From positions 33,600-97,599 of the forward strand of contig CAZHHW010000002.1 of NCBI GenBank assembly GCA_964532385.1: 64,000 nt of DNA, written 5' to 3'. Under the pieces are notes generated by a model, which did no database searches, was not told the origin of the DNA, and saw nothing but the letters and a program-made list of their open reading frames with translations. Made by a program: the position numbers and the translations under genes. Positions 1 through 8,007 of this stretch are shown here, piece by piece. Source of the stretch: UBA6921 sp964532385 (GTDB lineage Bacteria; Pseudomonadota; Gammaproteobacteria; SG8-11). Within the stretch, counting starts at the first letter, position 1; the number at the start of each line of letters is the position of its first letter.

Positions 1-1
1 C

Positions 2-712
2 GATGAGCGCTTTCAACATCTGCGCAGCAAAGAGCATGAGGAACTGCTGGGGTATCTGGGACGGCTGTGCATGCGCAATATCGGCCAGCCGGATGCCGGC
101 TTGTGGGAAATACGCAACGGTTGGCGCGAACATTCATTCTCAAATCTCATGAGCTGGGCCGGAATCGAACGATTGATTCGCATTCGTGACGCGGGGTATC
201 TCAAAAATTTCACCCTCGATCTGCACAGCGCCAAATTGAACGCTGAAAATGCGCTGCGCCAAGCCGTGAGCGGCGGTGCCCTGCGTAATGGACCAGGTGA
301 TGACAGTTTTGACGCCTCACTGCTGCAACTCGCGCTGGTACGCTTTCCCGACGGGGCGCTATGCGAAACTACGGTGACCATGATCTGGAAAGAACTAAGA
401 CTTAACGACACGCCCGCAGGCCAGGCGTTTCTATATCGCTATCTGCGCCGCGACGACTTCGGCCAACCCGACTCGGCATTCCTGGTGTGCTCCTTCTGGC
501 TGGTGCAGGCGCTGGCGAAAACCGGGCGGCTGATCGAGGCTACGGCGGTCATGAATGAAACGGCGCGTGCCGCCAATCCACTCGGCTTGCTGTCCGAACA
601 CTACGCGCCCGGCCAAGCAACGCAACTCGGTAATTTTCCACAAGCCTACTCGCATGTCGGCCAGATCAACGCGGCGTTTGCGGTCAGCCCGCTGTGGAGC
701 GAAGTGCTGTAA
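2..712 (+). CDS. GH15-family glycosidase, C-terminal part (5' end outside window)
   Basis: The reading frame is open from base 2, so the gene starts before the window; 236 residues are visible. GH15 enzymes (glucoamylase, trehalase and relatives) hydrolyse alpha-glucosidic bonds from an alpha/alpha-barrel. Two family blocks are visible. One is the stretch GLWEIRNGWREHSFSN, where the Glu of WE matches the general acid of the family. The other is SEHY followed by LGNFPQAYSH near the C-terminus, where the Glu matches the general base. Both catalytic acids are therefore present. The stop lies 14 bp from the stop of the convergent priA. The substrate cannot be decided from this part. Confidence 0.88.
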   Translation, partial: DERFQHLRSKEHEELLGYLGRLCMRNIGQPDAGLWEIRNGWREHSFSNLMSWAGIERLIRIRDAGYLKNFTLDLHSAKLNAENALRQAVSGGALRNGPGDDSFDASLLQLALVRFPDGALCETTVTMIWKELRLNDTPAGQAFLYRYLRRDDFGQPDSAFLVCSFWLVQALAKTGRLIEATAVMNETARAANPLGLLSEHYAPGQATQLGNFPQAYSHVGQINAAFAVSPLWSEVL

Positions 713-726
713 AAATCCCCGCTTTA

Positions 727-2928
727 TTAGTAAAGCTCCTGCGGATCGACATCCAGCGACCAGCGCACCTGACGCGATACTTTCAGAGCTTCGACGCGCG
801 GCAGCCATTCGTCGAGAAAACGATGCAGGGTTTTCCGCGTGTTGCATTGCACCAGCAACTGAGCCCGATAACGTCCGGCACGTTTTTCCATCGGCGCGGG
901 CACCGGCCCGAGTAATTGCACGCCGCGCATCGCACCGGCAGCCTCTCGAGCCGCATTGAGAAAACGCAGGGGCGCTTCTTGTTGCGGGGCTTCGGCGCGC
1001 ATCAAGGTCAAATAACTGTACGGCGGCAAACCTGCTTCCTGCCGCTCATGCAATGCGGCCTGCGCGAATGCCGGATAGCCTTTTTCCAATAACGTCCGCA
1101 GCAAGGGATGATCGGGAAAATGCGTTTGGATCAATACCTCGCCGGGACGTGTGTCGCGCCCGGCCCGCCCGGCCACTTGCACAATCAACTGTGCCATGCG
1201 CTCGCCGGCGCGAAAGTCGGCACTGACCAGACCCTGGTCGGTGTTCAACACGCCCACCAGGGTAACCCCCGGGAAGTGATGCCCCTTGGCCAGCATCTGC
1301 GTACCGATCAGGATGCGATAACGCAGCGCGTGAATGCCGTCGAACAGCGTTTCCAGCGCGCCCACGCGCCGCGTGCTGTCGCGGTCGACGCGTGCAATGC
1401 CGACGCCCGGAAATAACTCGGTCAGAATTTCTTCGACGCGCTCGGTGCCCGCACCCACCGCGCGCAACTCGGTGCCGGCACATGCGGGGCAGGTCTCAAC
1501 AAGCGGCCGTTCGGCGCCGCAGTGATGGCAACGCATTTGCCGTGAATGCTGATGCAAGGTCAGGTGCGAATCGCAACGGCTACAGCGCGCGATCCAGCCG
1601 CAGGCATGGCACAGCAGTGTCGGTGCGAAGCCGCGCCGGTTCAGAAACAACAGCACTTGATGTCCGGCCGCCAGATGCTGCGTCATCGCATCGAGCAAGG
1701 CGCGTGAAATCGGGCCGCGCATGGGTTGACGGCGGACATCGATCACTTGTAACGCGGGCGCCGTGGCCACGCCGGCGCGCACCGGTAAAATTAAATGTCG
1801 ATAACGGCCCTGTTGTACATTGTAAAGACATTCCAGCGACGGCGTTGCCGACCCCAGCACGATGGGAATGCGTTCCTCGCGCGCGCGGATCACCGCCACA
1901 TCGCGCGCTAAATAACGAAAGCCGTCTTGCTGCTTGAACGACAGATCATGTTCTTCGTCGACCACGATCAATCCGAGCTTGGGCAGCGGTGTAAATACGG
2001 CGGAGCGCGTGCCCACGACGATCATCGCCACGCCCTGCTGTGCCTGCCGCCATGCGTGTGCGCGTTCGCGATCATTTAAACCCGAATGCAATAAGGCGAT
2101 CGGCAAATTAAAACGCTGCCGGAAACGCTCGACCAATTGCGGGGTTAAGCCAATCTCGGGGACCAGCACCAGAATCTGCTGGCCGCGTTCGAGGACACGC
2201 TGGGTGAGCTGCAAATAGACTTCGGTTTTGCCGCTGCCAGTAACGCCATCCAGCAAAAAAGTTTGAAACTGCCCGAGCGCCGCCAGCACCTGCGCCACGG
2301 CATCAGCCTGCGCCGCATTCAACGGGGGTGCGCTCTGGAGTGCAAGTGGCGCCGCAGTAATCGCATCGGCCGGCAGGGCTTCGACCCAGCCGCGCTCAAT
2401 CAACACCGCGAGGGTCGGCCGCCATACTTTAATCGCGGCGTCCAGATCGACGGCGGCGGCACCGTGCGGATAGCGGCGCAAGCGCTCCAGCAGGGCCACT
2501 TGACGCGGCGCGCGCGCCAAATGTGTTAAATCGATCTGCGCACCGGCGGCGGTGACCCGCCAGCGTGCCGCCCGGAGGCGCGTGGCAGGTGTTTGTTCGC
2601 GCCGCAAACTGACAGGAAATGCATTGGGCAACACCTCGCCCGGTGCATGCCGATAATAAGCAGCCGCCCAATTCAACACGCGGAATAATTCGGCCGGGAT
2701 GAGCGGCGCAGCGTCGAGTATTTCCAATGCCCGCCGCATGCGCGGTTGCGCGACGGCACTTTCTTCCACCACCTCCACCAACACCCCGACCAGCGTGCGA
2801 CGGCCGAACGGTACGCGCACGCGCACGCCTGGGAACAGCGCGCGTTCGTTATGCTGAGGCGGGAAATAATCAAAGCACTGGCGCAACGGTGAAGGCACGG
2901 CGATACGAAGAATCAGGGGCGCGGACAT
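727..2928 (-). CDS. priA: Primosomal protein N' (replication restart helicase PriA)
   Basis: PriA is a 3'-5' superfamily 2 helicase that recognises stalled forks and reloads the replisome. The 733-residue product has the usual length. Walker A is GVTGSGKT at about 228-235 and the DEEH box at about 324-327. Eight cysteines between about 440 and 483 (CxxC pairs) form the two zinc sites. The frame is open 22 codons further upstream, but the ATG at 2928 gives MSAPLILRIAVPSP, which matches the usual PriA N-terminus. The upstream 100 bp carry several DnaA-box-like nonamers. It is convergent with the GH15 gene. Confidence 0.97.
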   Translation of the reverse strand: MSAPLILRIAVPSPLRQCFDYFPPQHNERALFPGVRVRVPFGRRTLVGVLVEVVEESAVAQPRMRRALEILDAAPLIPAELFRVLNWAAAYYRHAPGEVLPNAFPVSLRREQTPATRLRAARWRVTAAGAQIDLTHLARAPRQVALLERLRRYPHGAAAVDLDAAIKVWRPTLAVLIERGWVEALPADAITAAPLALQSAPPLNAAQADAVAQVLAALGQFQTFLLDGVTGSGKTEVYLQLTQRVLERGQQILVLVPEIGLTPQLVERFRQRFNLPIALLHSGLNDRERAHAWRQAQQGVAMIVVGTRSAVFTPLPKLGLIVVDEEHDLSFKQQDGFRYLARDVAVIRAREERIPIVLGSATPSLECLYNVQQGRYRHLILPVRAGVATAPALQVIDVRRQPMRGPISRALLDAMTQHLAAGHQVLLFLNRRGFAPTLLCHACGWIARCSRCDSHLTLHQHSRQMRCHHCGAERPLVETCPACAGTELRAVGAGTERVEEILTELFPGVGIARVDRDSTRRVGALETLFDGIHALRYRILIGTQMLAKGHHFPGVTLVGVLNTDQGLVSADFRAGERMAQLIVQVAGRAGRDTRPGEVLIQTHFPDHPLLRTLLEKGYPAFAQAALHERQEAGLPPYSYLTLMRAEAPQQEAPLRFLNAAREAAGAMRGVQLLGPVPAPMEKRAGRYRAQLLVQCNTRKTLHRFLDEWLPRVEALKVSRQVRWSLDVDPQELY

Positions 2929-2984
2929 GGCGCGCACTCTAGCACGCGCGTCACGCACGCCGACATGTGCGGGAGCTTTAAAAG

Positions 2985-3088
2985 TTATCCCCAAAACCTG
3001 TGGATAACTGTGTGGATGAATCCGGTAAAGCGATATGACAACCCTATTACAGTAAGCTTTGCTTCAGATTGGATAGAAATTATCCAAA
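2985..3088. promoter_or_regulatory. Cluster of DnaA-box-like nonamers upstream of priA
   Basis: Within about 100 bp I see TTATCCCCA (2985-2993), TGTGGATAA (2999-3007, reverse complement of the perfect box TTATCCACA), TGTGGATGA (3011-3019, one mismatch) and TTATCCAAA (3080-3088, one mismatch). An AT-rich tract follows to about 3150. This could be DnaA control of priA, a titration or reactivation site, or an origin. No dnaA, dnaN, gidA or rpmH is next to it, so an origin is only one option. The rest of the gene-free stretch 2929-3264 shows nothing else I recognise. Confidence 0.45.
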
Positions 3089-3264
3089 ACTATCAATTCT
3101 TTATTTAACAACTAGATACCCGTGCTTTATGTAATTTAACATGCAGCGGATGAGCTATCGTCTCGCCGGAATGAGGATCATTCCAGTATGTGTATAAAAA
3201 CCCGCTCAGCAACACGCGGAAAGCGCCGCGATGTCAAGCGCAATCGCGGGTGCAGCGAACAAAA

Positions 3265-3849
3265 TCAGGATGATTTATGACGCCGTGTCAGTGCCACGCG
3301 GCGGCGGTGCGCACGAAAAATCAAACGGTCCAGCCAGTCCCCCACGGCTACATTCAGTGGAGCAAGCTGGACCGTCACATGAGTCGCGCCCGCACTCTGA
3401 TCCACCTGAACGACGCGCCCAAAGAGCAGCAGAGGTTTGGGATAATGCGAATGCAGATACAACGTCAGACGTAGACATTCACCGGATATAGGCACAGCGG
3501 TAGTCGAAGATGACCACTCCAGGCTGTTGCGTGTGAGCATACAGGGCATGGCCGGGGGCAAGGTCAGCGAGTGCGATAAAACCTGCGCCAGCAATTCGAT
3601 CACCAAATTCAAACGTTGCTCAATCCGCAGCAGCTCGGGCGACGCCTCGTCGTGTTCGTCAAGCGGCTCGTGCGCACGATCATCGAGCAGGTAATAGTTG
3701 CGCAGCGTGATTTCGTTGCTGTCGTGTATTGAATCGGCCTGGTGTTCCAATTGCTCTGGATTGACTTGCTCCCAGCTCAACGGAAAGGTGCCGCTCAACA
3801 CGGGACCTTCTGCGGATGGGCTATTGGATTCGGCGGGCATGGATATCAT
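3265..3849 (-). CDS. Atypical PilZ (tPilZ-like) domain protein
   Basis: A protein of about 194 residues. An acidic N-terminal part is followed by a helical stretch (ELLRIEQRLNLVIELLAQVL) and then a beta-rich PilZ-like part. The pattern LPP, then LxWSS, then PxxGxxLxLxLYLHxxxPxPLxLxGRVV is what I know from the tPilZ group of the Xanthomonas/Thioalkalivibrio type. These often lack the canonical RxxxR c-di-GMP motif. I see no RxxxR/DxSxxG pair here, so c-di-GMP binding is uncertain. ATG codons at 3849 and 3840 are both possible starts. It is divergent from the Nudix gene, about 64 bp apart. Confidence 0.62.
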   Translation of the reverse strand: MISMPAESNSPSAEGPVLSGTFPLSWEQVNPEQLEHQADSIHDSNEITLRNYYLLDDRAHEPLDEHDEASPELLRIEQRLNLVIELLAQVLSHSLTLPPAMPCMLTRNSLEWSSSTTAVPISGECLRLTLYLHSHYPKPLLLFGRVVQVDQSAGATHVTVQLAPLNVAVGDWLDRLIFRAHRRRVALTRRHKSS

Positions 3850-3913
3850 GGTAGCCGCCGCCTGCGGTTGTGACAAACCCTCACGCATTTTTCCTGTGCT
3901 ATGCTCGCGAGCA

Positions 3914-4336
3914 ATGCACCGCCCACATCTACTTTCTGCCGGAGTCATTGTCGTTCGCAAGCAAGGTGATACCTGGCATTATTTATTATTGCGCGCGTTT
4001 AATTTCTGGGACTTTCCGAAAGGCATGGTTGAAGCCGGCGAAGATCCGTTTGCGGCCGCGCAACGCGAGGTGGCGGAAGAGTCCGGGCTGACCGGTCTGG
4101 ATTTCCGCTGGGGAATGGAATTTCGCGAAACACCTCCGTACGCGGCCAATAAAATTGCGCGTTATTATCTTGCTACTGCTCCGCACGGCGAAGTTTATCT
4201 GCCGGTTAATCCGGAACTGGGTAAACCCGAACACGATGAATTCCGCTGGCTGGACTATACGCAGGCACGCAGCCTCGTTTCAGTGCGCGTTCAGCCGATC
4301 CTCGACTGGGCGCATAAAATAATTGAACCGCTATAG
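3914..4336 (+). CDS. Nudix hydrolase (small NUDIX NTP/Ap4A-type pyrophosphohydrolase)
   Basis: A 140-residue Nudix protein that hydrolyses nucleoside diphosphate-X bonds. The Nudix box begins at G37 (GMVEAGEDPFAAAQ) and continues REVAEESG at about 51-58, so the metal-binding REUXEE core is intact. The compact size and the Trp/Phe-rich N-terminus (HYLLLRAFNFWDFPKG) resemble diadenosine polyphosphate hydrolases. The exact substrate is not decided. The start at 3914 gives MHRPHLLSAGVIVVRK; the open frame further upstream overlaps the divergent PilZ gene. Confidence 0.88.
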   Translation: MHRPHLLSAGVIVVRKQGDTWHYLLLRAFNFWDFPKGMVEAGEDPFAAAQREVAEESGLTGLDFRWGMEFRETPPYAANKIARYYLATAPHGEVYLPVNPELGKPEHDEFRWLDYTQARSLVSVRVQPILDWAHKIIEPL

Positions 4337-4396
4337 TTTGCTACAAATACTCTTCAAAAATTTTAAAGCTCTCCGTGTTGACATTTAGTAAATAAA

Positions 4397-4426
4397 AAAA
4401 CCGCCCGGCTCAGTGCCGGGCGGTTT
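4397..4426 (-). terminator. Rho-independent terminator after SoxB-like gene
   Basis: The stem AAACCGCCCGGC / GCCGGGCGGTTT has a 5-base loop. Read on the minus strand it is followed by a run of T residues (4400 to 4394). It ends the minus-strand SoxB-like gene that stops at 4464 and may also serve the convergent Nudix gene. Confidence 0.85.
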
Positions 4427-4463
4427 AAATATCACGCCCTGTCCTTACGCTATGTCGTAGCGG

Positions 4464-6761
4464 TTATGGACAGACATATGCACCAAGGTCCAAGCCAATC
4501 GTGCCGCACAGCGGCTGCATGACGGGGAAACCGAACTTGCTTCGATTCGGTAGCGCCACACCGTTCCACAAGGTTACGCGGCCGGTTAAAGCATTGTTGC
4601 TCGCAACCTTGAGGTATTTTTCCATGATCTCGACCAGATCGATCACGCGCCCTTCGGACTGCGGTTTGCCATCGGCACCCGGAATCCAATCACCTACCTT
4701 AAAACCTGCCGGGATGATCGCGGCATCCGCATCCGCCTGGGTATAGACCTTGACCACTGGAATGCCGTTCGCATCCAGCAACGCATTACCGCTTGCATCC
4801 GCATTCACCGGTAACAGGTACGGCGTATCGGCGGACAGCGTTTTGTCGTTGGAACTCCCCGACGGAAAGCAGTTCTCGCAATTATTTATCGTTTGCGGTG
4901 TGCGGCGATACCAGTAGCCCGCCGCCGTCATGGCAGGCGATGCGAACGGGGTCGTGACATTAACCGCGGTGAGCTTCCAGGGAGCGTCGGTTGTGCCGTT
5001 ACCCGGCGCAAGATTGTAAACCGTCTTGGCGGGAAACGCGGTCGCCCAGCTTGGCGTCCAGTTGCCGTCGGTGTTGTTGGTGACATGAGTCAACGCGGAA
5101 CCCACGCAGGCACCCTGCTCATCGGCCGGTAACGACGCGCATGGCATCTTGACGGTCAAATCGCGCGCGCGCGAGGGTTTGCGGTAAGCGGCAAACTTGT
5201 CGACCTTGCCCGCGGAGATTTCGGCGGGAGTTAATGGTGCATAGAGCGGATTACCATTGGTCGTATTGTTGTCCACCGGGCTGACCGAGTACGGATCGAA
5301 TTTCAGGCTAAAGCCTTCCGCGCTGTAGCCGAACATCCAACCGCCGCGCCAGTCGATCGCGGGATCTTGACCGAATACCGAGCGCGAGGAGTTGTCGATC
5401 TGATTGCGTAATTGCGTAGCGGTGATACGTGACACTTTGGCCACACGCGGTCCGATCGGCATGTAATGGAATAAATCATTACGCGTGATATTTGCATTTG
5501 CCTTGATGGTCGTGCCATAGCGGAATCCGCGTATGGTGGCCGCGTCGGAACCCGCCCACCAACGAATACCGTCCGCGATCCAGTTATGCGACGAACCTTC
5601 CAACACCGCTGGAGCTGTTTCATCACTGAAGTTGCTGCGATGCAGCGCCTCGCGGGCAGTCCCCACCACAACGTCCAATGCCCCATGCAAGCAAGTTTCG
5701 CTGAACATATTCCAATAAATGCTGGTGCTGGTACAGGTGGCGGGCTTCACGTAACCCGCCTTGGTATACGGTTTGCGCACCGCATCGACTTTGCTTTTGA
5801 CGGTCGAATTTTCACTTAGGCTGTCGTTGATGTTGTGCTGCTTGTATTCCCAGTCGGCAATTTTCTGTCCCACCGGCAAGGCGGTGTTGACTTCAATTTC
5901 AATCTCGCCCAGCTGCGTACCATCCATGCCCTGTTCCATGATCAAGCCGGTAAAACCGGCCGCCGTTTGCACCCGGATCGGCACTTTGATTTCTTCATGC
6001 ATGTCGGAATTAAATACGAGGTCAACATGCTGCTCGGCCGTCAGTTCCCGTAGCAGTTGTATGTTGCGGCCGATTTCGATTTCAGACGCCAAAATCACCA
6101 GGTCAACCGCGCCACCCGGGTCGCTGGTGCCGGTCGACGGCCGCGTTGGACTACGAAACGCCGCTGCATGCGTTTTCACTTCGGCGGCGCAATCGGTAAA
6201 TGTTAAGCCATCCGAAACCCACAGGCCCACGGCTTGCGGACCGCGATTCGTAGTGCAGCCGATGATGCCGATTTTTAAACCATTCAGCATTTTGAAACTG
6301 GTCGGCGGCAAAATAGTCGCCGCCGGTGTGACGCCTGCGTGATACACGTTGGCCGCCACTGCGCCCCAGCGTTTGGCAGTGGTGGTGGTTGCCGGGTACG
6401 TGGTGGCGGAGAAGAGCTGCACAAAGCGATCTTTGCCGTAGACGAAATCCCAATTACCTGGCGCGAATACATCAACCTTGAAAAGGTCAATAACGTCGAC
6501 CATCGCCTGGCCGCGCGTGTACAACGCTTCGCCCGAACCCTGGGTGGTATCACCGGTGTTAATCAATAAGTTGTATCTGTTATTACTGCGAATCGAATCG
6601 ATCTTGGTCTTCATGCGAGCCAAACCGCCTTCCATGCGACCCACATTGTCGCTGCGTACATTCGGCCGCGGTAACAAGTGACCGTGCACATCGCCCATAT
6701 GAATCAGTGTGATTTCCTTCGTCGCGGCATAGGCCGAGGAGCCTCCCAAAACCATGCCGGC
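4464..6761 (-). CDS. SoxB-like metallophosphoesterase (5'-nucleotidase superfamily), copy A; 5' end lost in gap
   Basis: 765 or more residues of a periplasmic metallophosphoesterase of the SoxB/5'-nucleotidase superfamily. Visible blocks are GDVHGH (N-terminal metal Asp and His), NTGDTTQGSGEALYTRGQ (second Asp), GNWDFVYG (metal Asn) and NSDMHE. True SoxB has GHWEFTYG and SGHTH at the matching places, so this is a variant relative and not obviously a thiosulfohydrolase. The frame is still open at the N-run. The visible start (GMVLGGSSAYAATKE) looks like the end of a signal peptide, so the real start codon lies in the gap. The C-terminal part ends near two cysteines (LCGTIGLDLGAYVCP). Confidence 0.8.
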   Translation of the reverse strand, partial: AGMVLGGSSAYAATKEITLIHMGDVHGHLLPRPNVRSDNVGRMEGGLARMKTKIDSIRSNNRYNLLINTGDTTQGSGEALYTRGQAMVDVIDLFKVDVFAPGNWDFVYGKDRFVQLFSATTYPATTTTAKRWGAVAANVYHAGVTPAATILPPTSFKMLNGLKIGIIGCTTNRGPQAVGLWVSDGLTFTDCAAEVKTHAAAFRSPTRPSTGTSDPGGAVDLVILASEIEIGRNIQLLRELTAEQHVDLVFNSDMHEEIKVPIRVQTAAGFTGLIMEQGMDGTQLGEIEIEVNTALPVGQKIADWEYKQHNINDSLSENSTVKSKVDAVRKPYTKAGYVKPATCTSTSIYWNMFSETCLHGALDVVVGTAREALHRSNFSDETAPAVLEGSSHNWIADGIRWWAGSDAATIRGFRYGTTIKANANITRNDLFHYMPIGPRVAKVSRITATQLRNQIDNSSRSVFGQDPAIDWRGGWMFGYSAEGFSLKFDPYSVSPVDNNTTNGNPLYAPLTPAEISAGKVDKFAAYRKPSRARDLTVKMPCASLPADEQGACVGSALTHVTNNTDGNWTPSWATAFPAKTVYNLAPGNGTTDAPWKLTAVNVTTPFASPAMTAAGYWYRRTPQTINNCENCFPSGSSNDKTLSADTPYLLPVNADASGNALLDANGIPVVKVYTQADADAAIIPAGFKVGDWIPGADGKPQSEGRVIDLVEIMEKYLKVASNNALTGRVTLWNGVALPNRSKFGFPVMQPLCGTIGLDLGAYVCP

Positions 6762-6861
6762 NNNNNNNNNNNNNNNNNNNNNNNNNNNNNNNNNNNNNNN
6801 NNNNNNNNNNNNNNNNNNNNNNNNNNNNNNNNNNNNNNNNNNNNNNNNNNNNNNNNNNNNN
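6762..6861. other. Assembly gap (100 N)
   Basis: Exactly 100 N, the conventional placeholder for a scaffold gap of unknown length. It removes the 5' end of the minus-strand SoxB-like gene and everything upstream of the DUF2278 gene, including any shared divergent promoter. Confidence 0.99.
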
Positions 6862-6879
6862 ATTCAGGAGGAATACCGC

Positions 6880-7890
6880 ATGGCGTTGACTAACTATGGA
6901 GTTTTAAAAGGGCGCGCGGTTGATCGGCGGCTCGGCGAGGGCCAAAGTCCGCATTATCAAGTACGCATTGTGGATGAGGAAACCGACTATCGGATTGCGA
7001 TCAACGTCAAATCACAACAAAGCCCGTCCGAGATCGAGTATCTCGTGGATGAAACATTTCAGCATCCCGTTGTCACGCGCCTGCTCGACTTACCGCTGGG
7101 TTTCACGATGCTGGAGCACAAATCCAATGGCCTGGCTCTGGACTTTATTCGCGGCAATCTATTCGACCCCCGCCGGATGCGTCCGTTACCTTTCAATGTG
7201 CCAGGTCCGGACAATGACTTGAACGAAGTCATCAATCACTACATCCAAGGTGTGATGGCGGATGAAAGCGCACTGGTTTATGCGTTCGGTACGCGCTGGG
7301 GACCGGAGGACTTCAAGGATAAGATCTTCGGCTTCAAACCCGGCAATGGCATCCATAATATTCACATGAACCAGGCAAACTCAGCACAGTTTCGCGGTGA
7401 CGACGGCGTGTGGCAGGACGGAGCGCTGCTCATGCACTTTCCGGCTCGAAAACAGTGGGTTGCCGTGTTTCTCAAATTCCAGTCGCAAGGTTGGCATAGC
7501 GATGACGTGACCGGCCACCGCATCGGCTCCGATCCCAGCCCGCCGGGGCCAACACCCCCGCCGGTGCAGCCTCAAGGTCTGATGCGTATCGTAGCCGCGC
7601 TGGTGAATCCCATTGGAGCGGAGCCCGGAAAAGAAACCGTCACACTGCTCAACACGTCTCCCCATCCAATTGATCTCACGGGCTGGTCGCTAGCAAACCA
7701 AGCGAAACAAAAACATCCGCTCAACGGGAGCGTGCCTGCCGGTGAAGTAAGAATGGTTACCCTGCCCAAAACAGTATCCCTGGGAAATCAGGGCGGCATC
7801 ATTACGCTGTTGAATCGCGAAGGCCTGAAGATCGACGGTGTGGCTTATACCAAAACACAAATCCGGGAAGGCTGGACGCTTGTATTTTAA
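6880..7890 (+). CDS. DUF2278 (YukJ-like) protein with C-terminal lamin-tail domain
   Basis: 336 residues. The opening MALTNYGVLKGRAVDRRLG and the block GIHNIHMNQ are characteristic of the DUF2278/YukJ family, whose role is unknown. A proline-rich linker (PSPPGPTPPPVQPQG) leads to about 110 residues of Ig-like fold of lamin-tail type (TLLNTSPHPIDLTGWSLAN ... GGIITLLNREG). Lamin-tail domains often occur on extracellular nucleases and phosphatases, but I see no signal peptide here. AGGAGG at 6866-6871 fixes the ATG at 6880, 18 bp after the gap. It lies between two SoxB-like genes on the other strand. Confidence 0.85.
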   Translation: MALTNYGVLKGRAVDRRLGEGQSPHYQVRIVDEETDYRIAINVKSQQSPSEIEYLVDETFQHPVVTRLLDLPLGFTMLEHKSNGLALDFIRGNLFDPRRMRPLPFNVPGPDNDLNEVINHYIQGVMADESALVYAFGTRWGPEDFKDKIFGFKPGNGIHNIHMNQANSAQFRGDDGVWQDGALLMHFPARKQWVAVFLKFQSQGWHSDDVTGHRIGSDPSPPGPTPPPVQPQGLMRIVAALVNPIGAEPGKETVTLLNTSPHPIDLTGWSLANQAKQKHPLNGSVPAGEVRMVTLPKTVSLGNQGGIITLLNREGLKIDGVAYTKTQIREGWTLVF

Positions 7891-7955
7891 AAGGGGCCAT
7901 GTTTTTTCTAAAAAAATGATGATTTGCAATCCTTGGCTTTAAATTAATTTTTGGC

Positions 7956-7983
7956 AAAAAAAAGCCCGGTAAACACCGGGCTA
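7956..7983 (-). terminator. Rho-independent terminator between convergent genes
   Basis: Perfect 8-bp stem AGCCCGGT / ACCGGGCT (7963-7982) with loop AAAC. On the minus strand it is followed by seven T residues. It ends the SoxB-like copy B, which stops at 8008. Confidence 0.85.
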
Positions 7984-8007
7984 AAATTAATCAGGATTGA
8001 AAATTTA

